A DNA stretch of 64,000 nt from Dyadobacter sp. SG02 (GCF_900109045.1 NZ_FNYL01000017.1:1-64000), one strand, 5' to 3'. Positions 45,303-55,387 are shown, counted from the first letter of the stretch. Notes: generated by a model from the letters alone, not told the origin. Numbers and translations: made by a program.

Positions 45303-46529
45303 TTAGGTGCTGATCCATTGCATCATTAAAGCAGTCAAATACCCCCCATAAGTTCCGATTGCGTAACCTAAAATTGCCAGCAACACGCCCACAGGTGCCA
45401 ACGACGGATGAAATGCGGCCGCCACCACCGACGCGGAAGCCGAGCCGCCGACATTCGCTTGGCTGCCCACCGCCAGGAAGAAAAAAGGTATTTTAAGCCA
45501 TTTGCACGCGATAATGAGGATAATTCCATGGATGGAAATCCAAATTAAACCAATAGCAAACAAACCGGGATTGTCGGCAACCGCCCCCAGATCCATTTGC
45601 ATGCCAATGGTCGCAACCAGCACGTACAAGAACACCGATCCTAATCTTGATGCACCATAGTATTCCAGCTTGCGCACAGGCGTCAGCGAGAGCAATATGC
45701 CAATCAATGTCGCAATGCTGATGACCCAGAAGAAGTTGGAAGTAAGGCTGTATTTTTCAAGTGCCGGGTAGTTTTGGGCAAGAAATGGCGTGATGATTTC
45801 TGCCAAACCGTGCGCAATGCCCGTAGCCCCGAAACCCGCGGCGGCAAGGAAAATGTAATCACGCAGCATAGGATTTTGTTCATTGGCCTTTTGGTCTGAA
45901 TCCAGATGCTCTTTTACTTCCTGTACTGTGCGGCTGTCCGCGCCCAGGAATGTGTCTACGCGCGAGGCGATGCCGGCGCCATAGATCAAGGCGGCCATCC
46001 AAAGTTCAGCGATAAGCACGTCGACGGCCACCATTTGTGAAAACAATGCGTCGCTCGGGTGGAATACCTCGCGTAAAGCGGTCTGGTTTGCCCCGCCGCC
46101 GATCCAGCTGCCCGCAATGGTGGCCAACCCGCGCCAGACGGCATCGGCACCTTCGCCCGCCACCGTGGCCGGACTAACCGTCCCGACGATCCATAATGCA
46201 ACCGGCCCGCCGATCATAATGCCCGCCGTGCCGATCAGCATGGCGGCCAATGCTTTCGGGCCGAGCTTCGTAAGCGATTTCCAGTCCATTCCGACCGTGA
46301 AGAGCACAAGGCACGCCGGAAGGAAATATTTGGAAACGACTGGATAGAGCTGCGACGTCGCGCCATTGATAATGCCGAAGGAATTGAGTAAACCCGGTAT
46401 AAAGTAGCAAAGCAACAGGGGCGGGATGATCGAATAAAAGCGTTTCCAGCCAGATTGGGAAGCTGTGTAAAATATGCCGGCCAGGATAAGCATTAAGAGT
46501 CCGAGCACAACGGCGTCGTTGGTAATCAT
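45303..46529 (-). CDS. DUF819 family membrane protein
   Basis: This 408-residue protein has about ten predicted TM helices (for example VVLGLLMLILAGIFYTAS, LFAIGLIWISIHGIILIIAC) and the family segments WIGGGANQTAL, SQANVGGSASASVVAAAF near the C-terminus. DUF819 resembles inner-membrane transporters but no substrate is established. It precedes the sulfite oxidase-like gene on the minus strand by 12 bases, so the two are probably co-transcribed. Confidence 0.85.
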   Translation of the reverse strand: MITNDAVVLGLLMLILAGIFYTASQSGWKRFYSIIPPLLLCYFIPGLLNSFGIINGATSQLYPVVSKYFLPACLVLFTVGMDWKSLTKLGPKALAAMLIGTAGIMIGGPVALWIVGTVSPATVAGEGADAVWRGLATIAGSWIGGGANQTALREVFHPSDALFSQMVAVDVLIAELWMAALIYGAGIASRVDTFLGADSRTVQEVKEHLDSDQKANEQNPMLRDYIFLAAAGFGATGIAHGLAEIITPFLAQNYPALEKYSLTSNFFWVISIATLIGILLSLTPVRKLEYYGASRLGSVFLYVLVATIGMQMDLGAVADNPGLFAIGLIWISIHGIILIIACKWLKIPFFFLAVGSQANVGGSASASVVAAAFHPSLAPVGVLLAILGYAIGTYGGYLTALMMQWIST

Positions 46530-46676
46530 GCGTGAATTGGAGGTAAAGGGAAAAGTGAATGGCTAAAATAGCTGAAAAGTGCCGGAAATGCATTCTTTCA
46601 AAGCTTTTGCAAAAAGGTACTTGTGTCTGATACGGCCCGTTTGTAACTTACCAATAATATATCATTTACTTATATT

Positions 46677-47090
46677 ATGGCGGCTCAGACAGGTTATTCC
46701 AATACAAGTCTTGTCAAAAAGCTCGGTATCAAGCCGGGCTTTAAAGTCAGGTTCGTTGATCCTCCGGAGCATTATTTCGATTTGCTGGAAGGGCTTCCCG
46801 CGGATATCGAAGTTTTTGAAGAACCCACCCCCGGCGTTGATTTCGTTCATTATTTTACCAAAGAGGCCGCTGACCTGCAAAGCGATTTGGCTGACTTAAA
46901 AAGGGAAATTGTATCGAATGGTACCATCTGGGTTTCCTGGCCGAAAAAGGCATCCAAAGTACCTACTGACGTTACGGAAGATGTGATCCGCGACCTTGCA
47001 TTGTCGATTGGATTAGTGGATGTGAAAGTATGCGCCGTGGATGCGGTTTGGTCGGGTTTGAAGTTGATGATCAGGGTTAAAGACAGGTAA
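46677..47090 (+). CDS. DUF3052 domain-containing protein
   Basis: The 137-residue cytoplasmic protein matches DUF3052. It starts with GYSNTSLVKKLGIKPG, then RFVDPPEHY, a central DFVHYFTKEAADL, and IWVSWPKKASKVPTDVTED, with the closing VCAVDAVWSGLKLMIR. The function is unknown; it is common in Bacteroidota and Actinobacteria. The next gene begins two bases after its stop. Confidence 0.88.
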   Translation: MAAQTGYSNTSLVKKLGIKPGFKVRFVDPPEHYFDLLEGLPADIEVFEEPTPGVDFVHYFTKEAADLQSDLADLKREIVSNGTIWVSWPKKASKVPTDVTEDVIRDLALSIGLVDVKVCAVDAVWSGLKLMIRVKDR

Positions 47091-47092
47091 AG

Positions 47093-48145
47093 ATGTTTGG
47101 AATACTAAAAAGGTACATACTGCTGATATTAGTGGGAAATCTGGCCTCCGGTGTCGTTGCACAGGGAAATGAACCGGCGCATCCAGATACAAACTCCAAA
47201 GCTGGTATTGCCATTATTCTTGATACGACCGACTCGAACAAATGGCGTCACTACTACAAACTTGCCAACGGTCGTGTGCTCGGAGAAGATAGCATTTACG
47301 CGTTCGACGCGACCTATGACTGCGAAAGCGACGGCAAGATTCGTTTCCGAGACACCATTAGGGATAAAGTCGGATTTTTTGATAACAACGGCAGGGTAGT
47401 GGTGCCAGCCATTTATAATGACGCAAGCCGGTTTCAAAATGGCATGGCCATGGTGATTAAAGATGCCAAACGGGTAGGATGGGACGGCGAAGATTGTGAA
47501 AAAGGAGACTGCGAGCATTGGTCGTGGAAAGGCGGCAGCATGATGTTGATCAATGCGCGGAACGAAGTGTTGGTTGACCAGTTTGAAATGGACAGTTATT
47601 CGGTAGTCAACTGGTACTCTTTGCAACTTAAAGATACACCCGGTGATACCAGTTTATATAGCTCGGTCAAAGGCAAGAATGGGAAATGGTACGTGTTTCT
47701 GAACTATGAGAAGGAATTCGATAAATGGTTTCGGGAAAAGTATCTGACGGCGTCTACTGACCTTCAAAAACTGCGGGAGTTTGCACACGATTCGTTGGTC
47801 AGTTCGCTGCCTGAGTCGACGGAATGGATACGTATGTCGGGCGATGAGTTTATCCAAAAGTGTGGTAGTCGGCTGACTGCCAGATTGCAGCCGATCCGCG
47901 ATCATGAAATAAAGGCCTTTACGAGCCTGACCATCTACGGCCTGAATCCGTACATCCATACAGGACCATCGTTTGAACCATTTTTTGATGGATGCATTCC
48001 TGGCGACGCCGGGCGTTACCCTTCATTCAATGTTACATCCAATTTTATGGACAAAAGCGGCAGGCTCGAATACCAGGAAGAATATTCATTCCTGCGGACC
48101 AATAAGGGCTACAAACTAATAGGCGTTTCCTGGCGAAATCCCTAG
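47093..48145 (+). CDS. WG repeat-containing secreted protein
   Basis: This 350-residue protein has a signal peptide (ILLILVGNLASGVVAQ). One or two WG/KVGF-type beta repeats are clear around KVGFFDNNGRVVVPAIYNDA (residues about 92-112), followed by GMAMVIKDAKRVGW. The second half is helical (DKWFREKYLTASTDLQKLRE) and ends in a beta region with YSFLRTNKGYKLIGVSW. The function is unknown. It starts two bases after the DUF3052 stop. Confidence 0.7.
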   Translation: MFGILKRYILLILVGNLASGVVAQGNEPAHPDTNSKAGIAIILDTTDSNKWRHYYKLANGRVLGEDSIYAFDATYDCESDGKIRFRDTIRDKVGFFDNNGRVVVPAIYNDASRFQNGMAMVIKDAKRVGWDGEDCEKGDCEHWSWKGGSMMLINARNEVLVDQFEMDSYSVVNWYSLQLKDTPGDTSLYSSVKGKNGKWYVFLNYEKEFDKWFREKYLTASTDLQKLREFAHDSLVSSLPESTEWIRMSGDEFIQKCGSRLTARLQPIRDHEIKAFTSLTIYGLNPYIHTGPSFEPFFDGCIPGDAGRYPSFNVTSNFMDKSGRLEYQEEYSFLRTNKGYKLIGVSWRNP

Positions 48146-48274
48146 TGAAATGCATTCTATCGGTTGTTAACAAAAAATAAATACTCAGAATAACGATCCT
48201 TGTCGGGCCGGATGTTGTTGTCGGAAACGGAGCCAATCCGTTTTTTAAACCACCAAACATCCATAACCTTCACC

Positions 48275-48787
48275 ATGAGTACACTGGACGAAACCACCGC
48301 CCTTAAAACCAGTAAGGAATTATTTGTCAAAATGGTAGTTTCCAATTGGGAGCTGCAAAACCAGCGCTTGAACGGCTGGCTGGCCAAGTTGCCGGAAGAA
48401 CGTTTAGGCGAGCCCGTTGCCGAGGGCAAAAACCGGGCGGTCTATCTGCTGGGGCATTTGATCGCAGTCAATGACGGGATGATCTCGCTGCTGGGACTGG
48501 GCGAGCGCCTTTACCCGGAACTCGACGAGCTTTTCGTGAAAAACCCGGACCGCACATTTGACGACATTCCGCCGGTAGCCGAGCTGAAAGCAAAATGGGC
48601 AAACCTGAATGCGGTGCTAACCCGCTACTTCGCCGAACTCGATGCCGATGAATGGTTCACGAAACACAATGCGATCTCCGACGAGGATTTTGCACGCGAA
48701 CCGCACCGTAATAAGCTTAATATATTGATTAACAGGACTAACCATGAGGCCTATCACCTGGGGCAGCTTATTTTTTTAAAAGCCTGA
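48275..48787 (+). CDS. DinB family protein
   Basis: The 170-residue protein is a four-helix bundle of the DinB/YfiT type, probably metal-dependent. Candidate metal-ligand His residues are in HLIAVNDGM and the closing NHEAYHLGQL, the latter being a family signature. I chose ATG 48275 rather than upstream in-frame starts, since MSTLDETTALKTSKEL begins the first helix. The reaction is unknown; relatives include thiol transferases. A second DinB gene lies at 56814. Confidence 0.82.
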   Translation: MSTLDETTALKTSKELFVKMVVSNWELQNQRLNGWLAKLPEERLGEPVAEGKNRAVYLLGHLIAVNDGMISLLGLGERLYPELDELFVKNPDRTFDDIPPVAELKAKWANLNAVLTRYFAELDADEWFTKHNAISDEDFAREPHRNKLNILINRTNHEAYHLGQLIFLKA

Positions 48788-48789
48788 CA

Positions 48790-48797
48790 TAGCTTTG
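48790..48797 (+). promoter_or_regulatory. -7 promoter box for the molybdenum hydroxylase genes
   Basis: TAGCTTTG matches TAnnTTTG, with a T7 run ending about 18 bases upstream as a -33 candidate. It lies just after the DinB stop and 80 bases before the 2Fe-2S subunit gene. Confidence 0.45.
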
Positions 48798-48876
48798 CAA
48801 TAGTTGTAAAAGTCAGGGATTTTGTAATATTTTACAGATTATTCACCACTCTCAATCAATCTTCATCACCATCACC

Positions 48877-49368
48877 ATGGCTGTATACAACCTATCATTA
48901 AATGGCAAAAAGGTGAAAGTCGATGTGGAGCCCGACATGCCTTTGCTTTGGGTAATACGCGACTTCGCCGATTTGAAAGGGACCAAATTCGGGTGCGGGA
49001 TGGCGCTTTGCGGCGCTTGCACGATCCACCTGAACGGTCAGCCGGCACGGGCATGCCAGACACCGGTTTCGAGTGTCGGGAAAAATGATAAAATAACGAC
49101 GATCGAAGGCATCGGCGAAGGCAAAATGAGCATTATCCAGAAGGCCTGGATAGAGGAGCAGGTACCCCAATGCGGTTACTGCCAGTCGGGACAGATCATG
49201 TCGGCGGCGGCATTGCTGAAATCGAACCCTACACCGACCGACGCGGACATCGATGCGGCCATGAGCGGAAATTTGTGCCGTTGTGGCACCTATGACCGGA
49301 TCAGAAAAGCGATCCACCGCGCATCGGATGCAATGAAAGTGGCCGAAAAAGGGATCGGTCAGCGCTAG
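48877..49368 (+). CDS. (2Fe-2S)-binding subunit of xanthine dehydrogenase family (IorA-like)
   Basis: The 163-residue protein carries two [2Fe-2S] sites. The plant-ferredoxin site is in [15 protein letters not shown] plus a later Cys, and the helical-domain site is in CGYCQSGQ with CRCGTYDRI. It passes electrons from the molybdenum subunit encoded downstream. No FAD subunit gene is nearby, as in the two-subunit isoquinoline oxidoreductase (IorAB) group. The gap to the large subunit is 32 bases. Confidence 0.9.
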   Translation: MAVYNLSLNGKKVKVDVEPDMPLLWVIRDFADLKGTKFGCGMALCGACTIHLNGQPARACQTPVSSVGKNDKITTIEGIGEGKMSIIQKAWIEEQVPQCGYCQSGQIMSAAALLKSNPTPTDADIDAAMSGNLCRCGTYDRIRKAIHRASDAMKVAEKGIGQR

Positions 49369-49400
49369 TGCCCATTCATCAACCTTAGCCACAGAAAACA

Positions 49401-51563
49401 TTGGAAAAGATACAAACATCACGGCGCGACTTCCTGAAAGCTGCCGGATTTACGTCGCTCGGGCTCGCTGTGGGCATTTCGGGCTTTACGAAGGATGCTT
49501 CCCTGAAAAAGATCGCCCCGGCGGTATTGAAGCTGGAAATCAATCCATTCATTATCATCGATACCACCGGCAATATCACACTCGTGAACCCGCGCCCGGA
49601 CATGGGGCAGGGCTCTACGCAAGCGGTGCCGTCGCTGCTGGCCGAAGAGCTGGAAGTGAGCCTTGAAAAAGTGCTCATCGTACAAAGCGACGGTATGGGC
49701 AAATACGGTAGCCAGACGTCGGGCGGTAGTAGTTCGGTACGCGAACTATGGATGCCGATCCGTAAAGCCGGTGCCGCAGCACGTGAAATGCTCACTACTA
49801 CCGCGGCCAAGAGATGGAACCTGCCCGCATCCGAATGCATGGCCGAAGACGGTAAAATATGGCATAAGGCCAGCGGAAAAAGCCTCTCTTACGGCGAATT
49901 GGCAGACGACGCCTCGAAACTCGAAATTCCGAAAGAGCCTAAACTGAAAGAGCCGAAGGATTTCAAAATCATTGGAAAGTATAACAAACGCCTCGATGTC
50001 CCGGAACGCGTTACCGGAAAAGCTGTTTACGGGCTCGACGTAGACGTGCCGGGCATGGTATATGCGGCCATTGTGCATTCGCCGATGATCCATGGCAAAG
50101 TGGCGTCGATCGACGATGCGGAGACCAAGAAGGTAAAAGGTGTTTTGCAGGTCATGAAAACCGAGCGAACCATGCCGCACCGTACGTCGGAGGCTGTCGC
50201 GGTGGTGGCTACCAACTGGTGGGCGGCATTGAAGGGCAAACGGGCGTTGAAAGTGAATTGGGATAATGGGGATTATGCCAAAAAGGTGGATACCGCAGGC
50301 TATTTCGCCGCCACTTACGAAGCTGCGAAAAAAGAAGGCGTGAATTTTGAAGAAAAAGGCGACTTCACGGTAAAATATGCGAACGCGAAGGATAAGCTGG
50401 AATCGCATTATGAGACACCCTTCCTCGCGCACGCGCCTATCGAGCCCGAGAATGCGGTCGTGCATGTGAAGGATGATGGTAATGTGGAAATCTGGGCGCC
50501 GATCCAGGGGCCTGACTGGGCGTTGCGGGATGTTTGCGGCTACCTGAAAGTGAAACCGGAGCAGGTTAAAATTAACGTCACATTGCTCGGAGGCGCATTC
50601 GGGCGCAAGGCTTACCATGACTTCCTGCTCGAAGCGTGCCACATTTCGAAAGAATTGAAAAAGCCCGTGAAAGTGATCTGGACGCGCGAAGATGACATCA
50701 CCCAGGGCCCTTACCGCCCCGGAATGCTGAGCCATATGCAGGGATTTGTGGAGGATGGCAAGATTACCGGTTTCCATCACCACGCCATCGGCGAATCTAT
50801 TGTAGGACAGGTTTTCAAAGGTTTGAAAGACGACGAGGCCGATCCGTGGCTGAGCGAAGAAATCAGTACCGGCAATAACAAATACCAGTTTGGAACGGCT
50901 TCCAAAGTGAGCTGGACGAATGTGAAAACCGATATTCCGGTGGTTTGGTGGCGTTCGGTTTACGCGTCCAACTTCGGCTGGGGCCAGGAATGCTTTATTG
51001 ACGAACTGGCGCATCTGGCCAAAAAAGATCCGCTGAAAGCACGTCTGGAAATCCTGCCGGACGAGCGTTTCAAAAAAGTGTTGGAAACACTGGCCGAGAA
51101 AGTGAATTGGGACGAAAAGCTTCCAGCCGGCAGTGGTAAGGGCATTGCGGTGTTCAAATCTTTTGGTAGTATTTCGGCTTGTTGCATTACTGTTTCCAAA
51201 AAAGATAGTGGTGTTAAAATCGATAAAGTCGTATCGGTAATCGACTGCGGCTACTATGTAAACCCGGACAACGTGAAAGCGCAAACCGAAGGAAACATCG
51301 TAATGGGTATCACCGCGGCGATCAAGGACGGCATTACATTTACGAATGGCATTTGTGATCAGACTAACTATCATCAGTTCAATGTAATGCGCATGAACGA
51401 GGCGCCGCCAATGGAAATTCATATTGTCGACAGCGGTGCCGTTCCGGGTGGGGTAGGAGAGCCTGGTCTTCCGCCGATTGCGCCTGCATTGGGCAATGCG
51501 ATATTCGCGGCGACGGGCAAACGCCTCAGAAAGTTGCCTTTTGACATTAACAATATCGCATAA
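49401..51563 (+). CDS. Xanthine dehydrogenase family molybdopterin-binding subunit (IorB-like)
   Basis: The 720-residue catalytic subunit has a twin-arginine signal ([20 protein letters not shown]), so the complex is exported folded. It has [33 protein letters not shown], and the C-terminal [20 protein letters not shown] containing the conserved Glu. It would hydroxylate an N-heterocycle or aldehyde; the substrate is unknown. The start codon is TTG 49401; no ATG is suitable before the twin-arginine signal. A 606-residue open frame on the opposite strand is a by-product of codon usage. Confidence 0.88.
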   Translation: MEKIQTSRRDFLKAAGFTSLGLAVGISGFTKDASLKKIAPAVLKLEINPFIIIDTTGNITLVNPRPDMGQGSTQAVPSLLAEELEVSLEKVLIVQSDGMGKYGSQTSGGSSSVRELWMPIRKAGAAAREMLTTTAAKRWNLPASECMAEDGKIWHKASGKSLSYGELADDASKLEIPKEPKLKEPKDFKIIGKYNKRLDVPERVTGKAVYGLDVDVPGMVYAAIVHSPMIHGKVASIDDAETKKVKGVLQVMKTERTMPHRTSEAVAVVATNWWAALKGKRALKVNWDNGDYAKKVDTAGYFAATYEAAKKEGVNFEEKGDFTVKYANAKDKLESHYETPFLAHAPIEPENAVVHVKDDGNVEIWAPIQGPDWALRDVCGYLKVKPEQVKINVTLLGGAFGRKAYHDFLLEACHISKELKKPVKVIWTREDDITQGPYRPGMLSHMQGFVEDGKITGFHHHAIGESIVGQVFKGLKDDEADPWLSEEISTGNNKYQFGTASKVSWTNVKTDIPVVWWRSVYASNFGWGQECFIDELAHLAKKDPLKARLEILPDERFKKVLETLAEKVNWDEKLPAGSGKGIAVFKSFGSISACCITVSKKDSGVKIDKVVSVIDCGYYVNPDNVKAQTEGNIVMGITAAIKDGITFTNGICDQTNYHQFNVMRMNEAPPMEIHIVDSGAVPGGVGEPGLPPIAPALGNAIFAATGKRLRKLPFDINNIA

Positions 51564-51564
51564 C

Positions 51565-51918
51565 ATGGCCTACGACGAGCGGGTAGCCAATCGGATTCGC
51601 GAGGCCTTGGAAAGTAAGGATCTGGCTGGTAAGGCCCTGGAAGAGAAAGCCCTCTTCCAGGGCCTGGCTTTTATGGTCGACGACAAGTTGTGCGTTTGCG
51701 TCCGCAACGACGTGCTACTATGCCGGATCGGTCCGGACGAGTACGAAGCCGCACTGGACATGAATGGTGTCGAGCCGATGATCATGAACGGACGGGTGGC
51801 GTTGGGCTACGTGTACGTAAGCCCGGAGGGCTATGCTTCGCGGGAGGCTTTCGATTCGTGGATTGGCAAATGTCTGGCATTCAACAAATTTGCCAGGTCG
51901 TCCAAAAAGAAGAAGTGA
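51565..51918 (+). CDS. TfoX/Sxy N-terminal domain protein
   Basis: The 117-residue protein has the TfoX N-terminal fold: [27 protein letters not shown], and [20 protein letters not shown]. TfoX activates competence genes in some Gammaproteobacteria, but this short group in Bacteroidota has no shown role. ATG 51565 lies one base after the large-subunit stop. Its own stop overlaps the next start (TGATG). Confidence 0.82.
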   Translation: MAYDERVANRIREALESKDLAGKALEEKALFQGLAFMVDDKLCVCVRNDVLLCRIGPDEYEAALDMNGVEPMIMNGRVALGYVYVSPEGYASREAFDSWIGKCLAFNKFARSSKKKK

Positions 51919-52406
51919 TGGCGGAATTGTTGGTTCATAAAAAATATCAGTTAGAGAAGTTTCCGGGAAAGGGCGGCTGGACTTATGTGATCATTTCCGA
52001 AATCCGGCAGGACATTAAGCGGAAGTTCGGCATGGTGAAGGTCAAAGGCCGCATCGACGAGTACGAACTGATGGGCTACAACCTGATGCCCATGGGTACC
52101 GGGCAGCTTTTTCTCCCGGTGAAAGCGGAAATCAGGAAAAAGATCCAAAAGAAGGAAGGCGATTGGGTGACGGTCGAGCTTTACGCCGACGATTCCGCAT
52201 TAGCGATCCCCGAAGAGCTCATCGATTGCCTCAAAGACGAGCCCAAAGCTTACGAAAACTTCATGAAACTCGCAGAAAGTGCGCAGAAGGAATACCGCGA
52301 CTGGGTCTATTCTGCCAAAAAGGACGAAACCAAAGTCGCCCGCATAGCCAAAATGATCGATATGCTGCTGCAAGGCAAGCGGTTGACGGGCGATCAGAGG
52401 GTTTAG
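51918..52406 (+). CDS. YdeI/OmpD-associated family protein with DUF1905 domain
   Basis: The 162-residue protein has an N-terminal DUF1905 region (KKYQLEKFPGKGGWTYVII, FGMVKVKGRIDEYELMGYN) and a C-terminal bacteriocin-protection/YdeI-like helical part (EYRDWVYSAKKDETKVARIA). The start overlaps the TfoX stop by one base, so translation is probably coupled. The function is unknown. Confidence 0.83.
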   Translation: MAELLVHKKYQLEKFPGKGGWTYVIISEIRQDIKRKFGMVKVKGRIDEYELMGYNLMPMGTGQLFLPVKAEIRKKIQKKEGDWVTVELYADDSALAIPEELIDCLKDEPKAYENFMKLAESAQKEYRDWVYSAKKDETKVARIAKMIDMLLQGKRLTGDQRV

Positions 52407-52524
52407 GTTAAAATTTTGATAGAGATTTTAGCGAACTTTTTGATCCTGAATTTCAGATGCTTTTGCTCATCTTGCAAAACCAGAAAGTGAAAAATGACGT
52501 CTGAGTCGAAGTATATCACAAATC

Positions 52525-52758
52525 TCAAAGATTGATTTCATCAGTTAGTTCATTGAAATCGAGGCTTTGAGGAACGTGTTTGAGTGGAAATTTCTTTTCT
52601 ATTTCAAGGAATTCAAGCACCTTGTTACTTACCTTTTGGTGCACCTTTGAAGTGATGGTGATTGTCAGTTTTTCATTCTTCGGAAAACGCTGTCTGATAT
52701 CATCAACCAGTTTCCCGCTGACTTCGTCGGTTTTCATATGATAAGTGGCTATAATCAT
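52525..52758 (-). CDS. Small hypothetical protein
   Basis: The 77-residue protein begins MIIATYHMKTDEVSGKLVDD, then RFPKNEKLTITITSK, and a Lys/Glu-rich helical second half. It could be a small antitoxin-like or regulatory protein, but no partner toxin gene is adjacent. The reading frame ends in a normal stop and its codon usage looks ordinary. I give moderate confidence only because it is short and isolated. Confidence 0.5.
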   Translation of the reverse strand: MIIATYHMKTDEVSGKLVDDIRQRFPKNEKLTITITSKVHQKVSNKVLEFLEIEKKFPLKHVPQSLDFNELTDEINL

Positions 52759-52825
52759 GGTGCGTGTATGATTTTCTGTTTTTAAAGATAAGGATTTCTG
52801 GTCAAATGTGGTAGTGTGGAAAAAT

Positions 52826-52862
52826 GAGGAGCGGAGCCATTTCGACTCCGCTCCTCGTTTTT
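52826..52862. terminator. Bidirectional terminator downstream of the haloperoxidase-like gene
   Basis: GAGGAGCGGAG (52826-52836) pairs perfectly with CTCCGCTCCTC (52846-52856) around a nine-base loop. T-runs flank it on both strands. It would end transcripts of the minus-strand gene at 52880. Confidence 0.8.
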
Positions 52863-52879
52863 AGTGTCGAAGACAACGA

Positions 52880-54442
52880 TCACTCCGCCCCATCCATCTT
52901 GGCCCGCTGAACGGCGTAGCCGCCGATCTTGTGGCCGGATGCCAATCCTACTTCGCAGTCGAAGCGGTAGTGGATCATGCCGTAAATGCGTGAAACGGAT
53001 GCCTCGGATGCCATATCGTCGACTTCCTTCTTGTTGCTCGGGAAAATGTGTGCCAGTACTTCGGCGGCAGCGCCGGAGAATGTGGAGTGACCGGACGTGT
53101 AGGAGGGGAAGTTTGGCAGCCCGACCGACGTTTTGATCTTGCTGCTCATTTGGTTCGGACGTGGGTAGTAGAACCAGTATTTCACGTCCCAGCAGCAAAT
53201 GCCGGCATCCTGCATAGTGGTGCCGAGTAACGCCAGCGTGCGGGCCGTACGCACCTCGCTGTATTTGTTTTCGTGGCACAGTTCTGCGCCTTTTCTATGC
53301 CAGTGGCCGGGAGGGGTGTAGCTGCCAACGCCGTCGGACCAGAAGCTGGCAATACGTGCCTGCTCGCGTGTCTGGTTTTTGGCGATGTTAAGCAATTCGT
53401 TTATGTCCTTTTGATAAGCGGGGCTGCCGATGGCCGGCGGTGCCTCGGGGCGAAGTGCCACTACCGTCGCGGAGTCGAAATTCCAGGGTTTCACGAAGCC
53501 GTAAGTAGGAAGCATCGGTGGGCGAGGAGGGAATTCCTGGCTTACCCAGGGCTCGGTAACGCCAATTTTACGCGCATTGGCAATCATCGACGCAGTTTGA
53601 GCCTGGTTGTTGGCCGCTCCCATTTTATCGGTCCTGGCACGTGCCATGATTTTGGCACCAACCGCTTTGCCCAAATCCGAACCAGCGAGTATGTCGCTTT
53701 CGACGTTCATTCCTGCCGATATCCTGCTTTGTTTATGCTCGGCCAGCTTGGCATCGAGGAAAGGAACCTCGCCGGGGAACATGGCTTTCAGGATCACGAC
53801 GGATACCTCTGCTATCACCGCGTCTTCCGATGGATAGGAAGGGAGATCGCTGACGGGTAGCAAAGTCTTGATCGCCGTGTCGTTTTTCGAAGGGGCTTTC
53901 CGGTTGTATTTGAACTTGTAATTCCATGCGGCTACCAGCGCGTCGTATTGCGCTACGCTTAGGTATGCGAGGGCGCGCGCCGCGTAAGGCGGGTTCGCGA
54001 ACGGGAATTTAGGGTCTTTCAATGGGTTAGCGGCGTCGGGCACGGGGTATTTACCTTCTGCATTGGATGCCGGCGGGCTGTTGTAACGGGCGCATAGTTC
54101 ACGGGCTATTTCATTCCAACGGTACACGGCCCCGGCACCCCAGTAGTTGATTTGCTCACGTTGCTGCGGCGTAACGGCGTCGGTCGCCTGTTTCAACTTT
54201 TCGAGCTCCGACTTGTATTCCGCGGAGGTTGCCTCTTTGGGTTCAGCCACGGCGATTTCGCTGGATGAAGCGAGCACGTACGGCTTCCAGGTACCGGCTT
54301 TTTCATCCAGGCTGGAAGGAGTGTTGATACCGGCCGTTGGTTCGTCGACGGTCTTGGAGCACGACCATACCATCATCACTGCCAATGCCGGCAGAGCAAA
54401 GCGGGTGATGGAGTGCTGTAAGGAGATATAGTTGATTTTCAT
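52880..54442 (-). CDS. Vanadium-dependent haloperoxidase/PAP2-like lipoprotein
   Basis: The 520-residue protein has a signal with a lipobox-like VWSC (Cys28). The C-terminal 100 residues hold all three motifs of the vanadate-binding/PAP2 pocket: K421 to R428-P429 in KYWFYYPRP, SYTSGHST (His452), and SRIYGMIHYRFD (Ser484-Arg485, His491, Asp495). The N-terminal 300 residues are helical. These motifs are shared by haloperoxidases and acid phosphatases, and the sequence alone does not decide. It is the last gene of a minus-strand group with the outer-membrane candidate at 54461. Confidence 0.83.
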   Translation of the reverse strand: MKINYISLQHSITRFALPALAVMMVWSCSKTVDEPTAGINTPSSLDEKAGTWKPYVLASSSEIAVAEPKEATSAEYKSELEKLKQATDAVTPQQREQINYWGAGAVYRWNEIARELCARYNSPPASNAEGKYPVPDAANPLKDPKFPFANPPYAARALAYLSVAQYDALVAAWNYKFKYNRKAPSKNDTAIKTLLPVSDLPSYPSEDAVIAEVSVVILKAMFPGEVPFLDAKLAEHKQSRISAGMNVESDILAGSDLGKAVGAKIMARARTDKMGAANNQAQTASMIANARKIGVTEPWVSQEFPPRPPMLPTYGFVKPWNFDSATVVALRPEAPPAIGSPAYQKDINELLNIAKNQTREQARIASFWSDGVGSYTPPGHWHRKGAELCHENKYSEVRTARTLALLGTTMQDAGICCWDVKYWFYYPRPNQMSSKIKTSVGLPNFPSYTSGHSTFSGAAAEVLAHIFPSNKKEVDDMASEASVSRIYGMIHYRFDCEVGLASGHKIGGYAVQRAKMDGAE

Positions 54443-54460
54443 CGTTTTCTGTCTGGAAAA

Positions 54461-55387
54461 TTAGTTTTTAGCTTCTTTGGCGTAGCGAAACTGGTAGAGC
54501 ACGCCTACGGTGAAAGCGGTGCTTTGGCCCATATTCTGCCCGTCGATCACATAGGATGCGCGCGCATTTACACCAATGTTTTTGGGCTGAAATTTGGCGT
54601 ACACCCCTACCAGGGTTGCTTTCATGTTGTTGGTTGGGAACGGCATGTCGTTGCGACGGATGTTATCACCGCCGTCACAGGCGCCATATTCGATAAAACC
54701 TTCCGCCTGGATGGCTTTTTTGAGGTAACCCAGTCTTGCCGAAGCGTCGTAAGCATTTGGAACGGATACCTTGTTGGAATTATACAATTTGCCGTCGGCC
54801 TGATAGGAATCACGGTCGATCGTGATTTTACTCCTGAAAATGTAGGAGCCGGAAGCGGTCAGGTAAATGCCGCTTTTGTGCCGATAGCTGGCCAGCAACC
54901 GGGCTGTCGCTGTTTTGCATTGGATACCGATAGACATCGGCAGGAAGTCGGGAATGTAGTTGGATGCAGGGAGCGACGCGCCACCGATGGCGTGCAGCGA
55001 GAATCCGGATTTGTTCAGAAAGCGGTATTTCAACCAAAGTGAAGCGTCTTGCACGCCTTTCTGCCATCTGAGGTTACCGGCACTCGCCTGTGTCCACACG
55101 TAGGGCACAGCCACAATGGCATTTAAATTTTTGGTGATACCCACTGCGAGCATCGGCATGACGCTCTGTGTCGTATGTGTGCCGATATTGAAGTTTTCGC
55201 GTTTCAGCGAGTTTTCCCAATACTGGTCCCACGAACTGTGCGTGTAGGATACCGCCAGACAGGCCGTTTTTTTGCCCATATAAATGGCATCGTTAGGCAT
55301 TTGGGCGTAGGCGGAGGAGAGCGGGCCGACGACGGTCAGCAATATGCCAAGCAGACGCAGCCCTTTTTTGTGTAAAGAACTTATCAT
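54461..55387 (-). CDS. Secreted beta-barrel candidate, transporter-like outer membrane protein
   Basis: The 308-residue protein has a signal peptide (GLRLLGILLTVVGPLSSAYA) and alternating hydrophobic beta strands over the whole mature part (AIVAVPYVWTQAS, LHAIGGASLPASNY, IYLTASGSYIFRSK, STAFTVGVLYQFRY). It ends in an aromatic strand, as outer-membrane barrels do. It resembles MetA-pathway/transporter-type barrels. I chose ATG 55387 rather than the frame's earlier ATG 55414. It lies 18 bases upstream of the haloperoxidase-like gene and probably shares its transcript. Confidence 0.7.
   Translation of the reverse strand: MISSLHKKGLRLLGILLTVVGPLSSAYAQMPNDAIYMGKKTACLAVSYTHSSWDQYWENSLKRENFNIGTHTTQSVMPMLAVGITKNLNAIVAVPYVWTQASAGNLRWQKGVQDASLWLKYRFLNKSGFSLHAIGGASLPASNYIPDFLPMSIGIQCKTATARLLASYRHKSGIYLTASGSYIFRSKITIDRDSYQADGKLYNSNKVSVPNAYDASARLGYLKKAIQAEGFIEYGACDGGDNIRRNDMPFPTNNMKATLVGVYAKFQPKNIGVNARASYVIDGQNMGQSTAFTVGVLYQFRYAKEAKN

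Noticed and set aside
49746-51566. Open frame of 606 codons on the strand opposite to the molybdenum hydroxylase subunit
   Set aside because: It lies wholly antisense to a gene with clear motifs, shows no domain or signal of its own, and arises from the codon pattern of the true gene.
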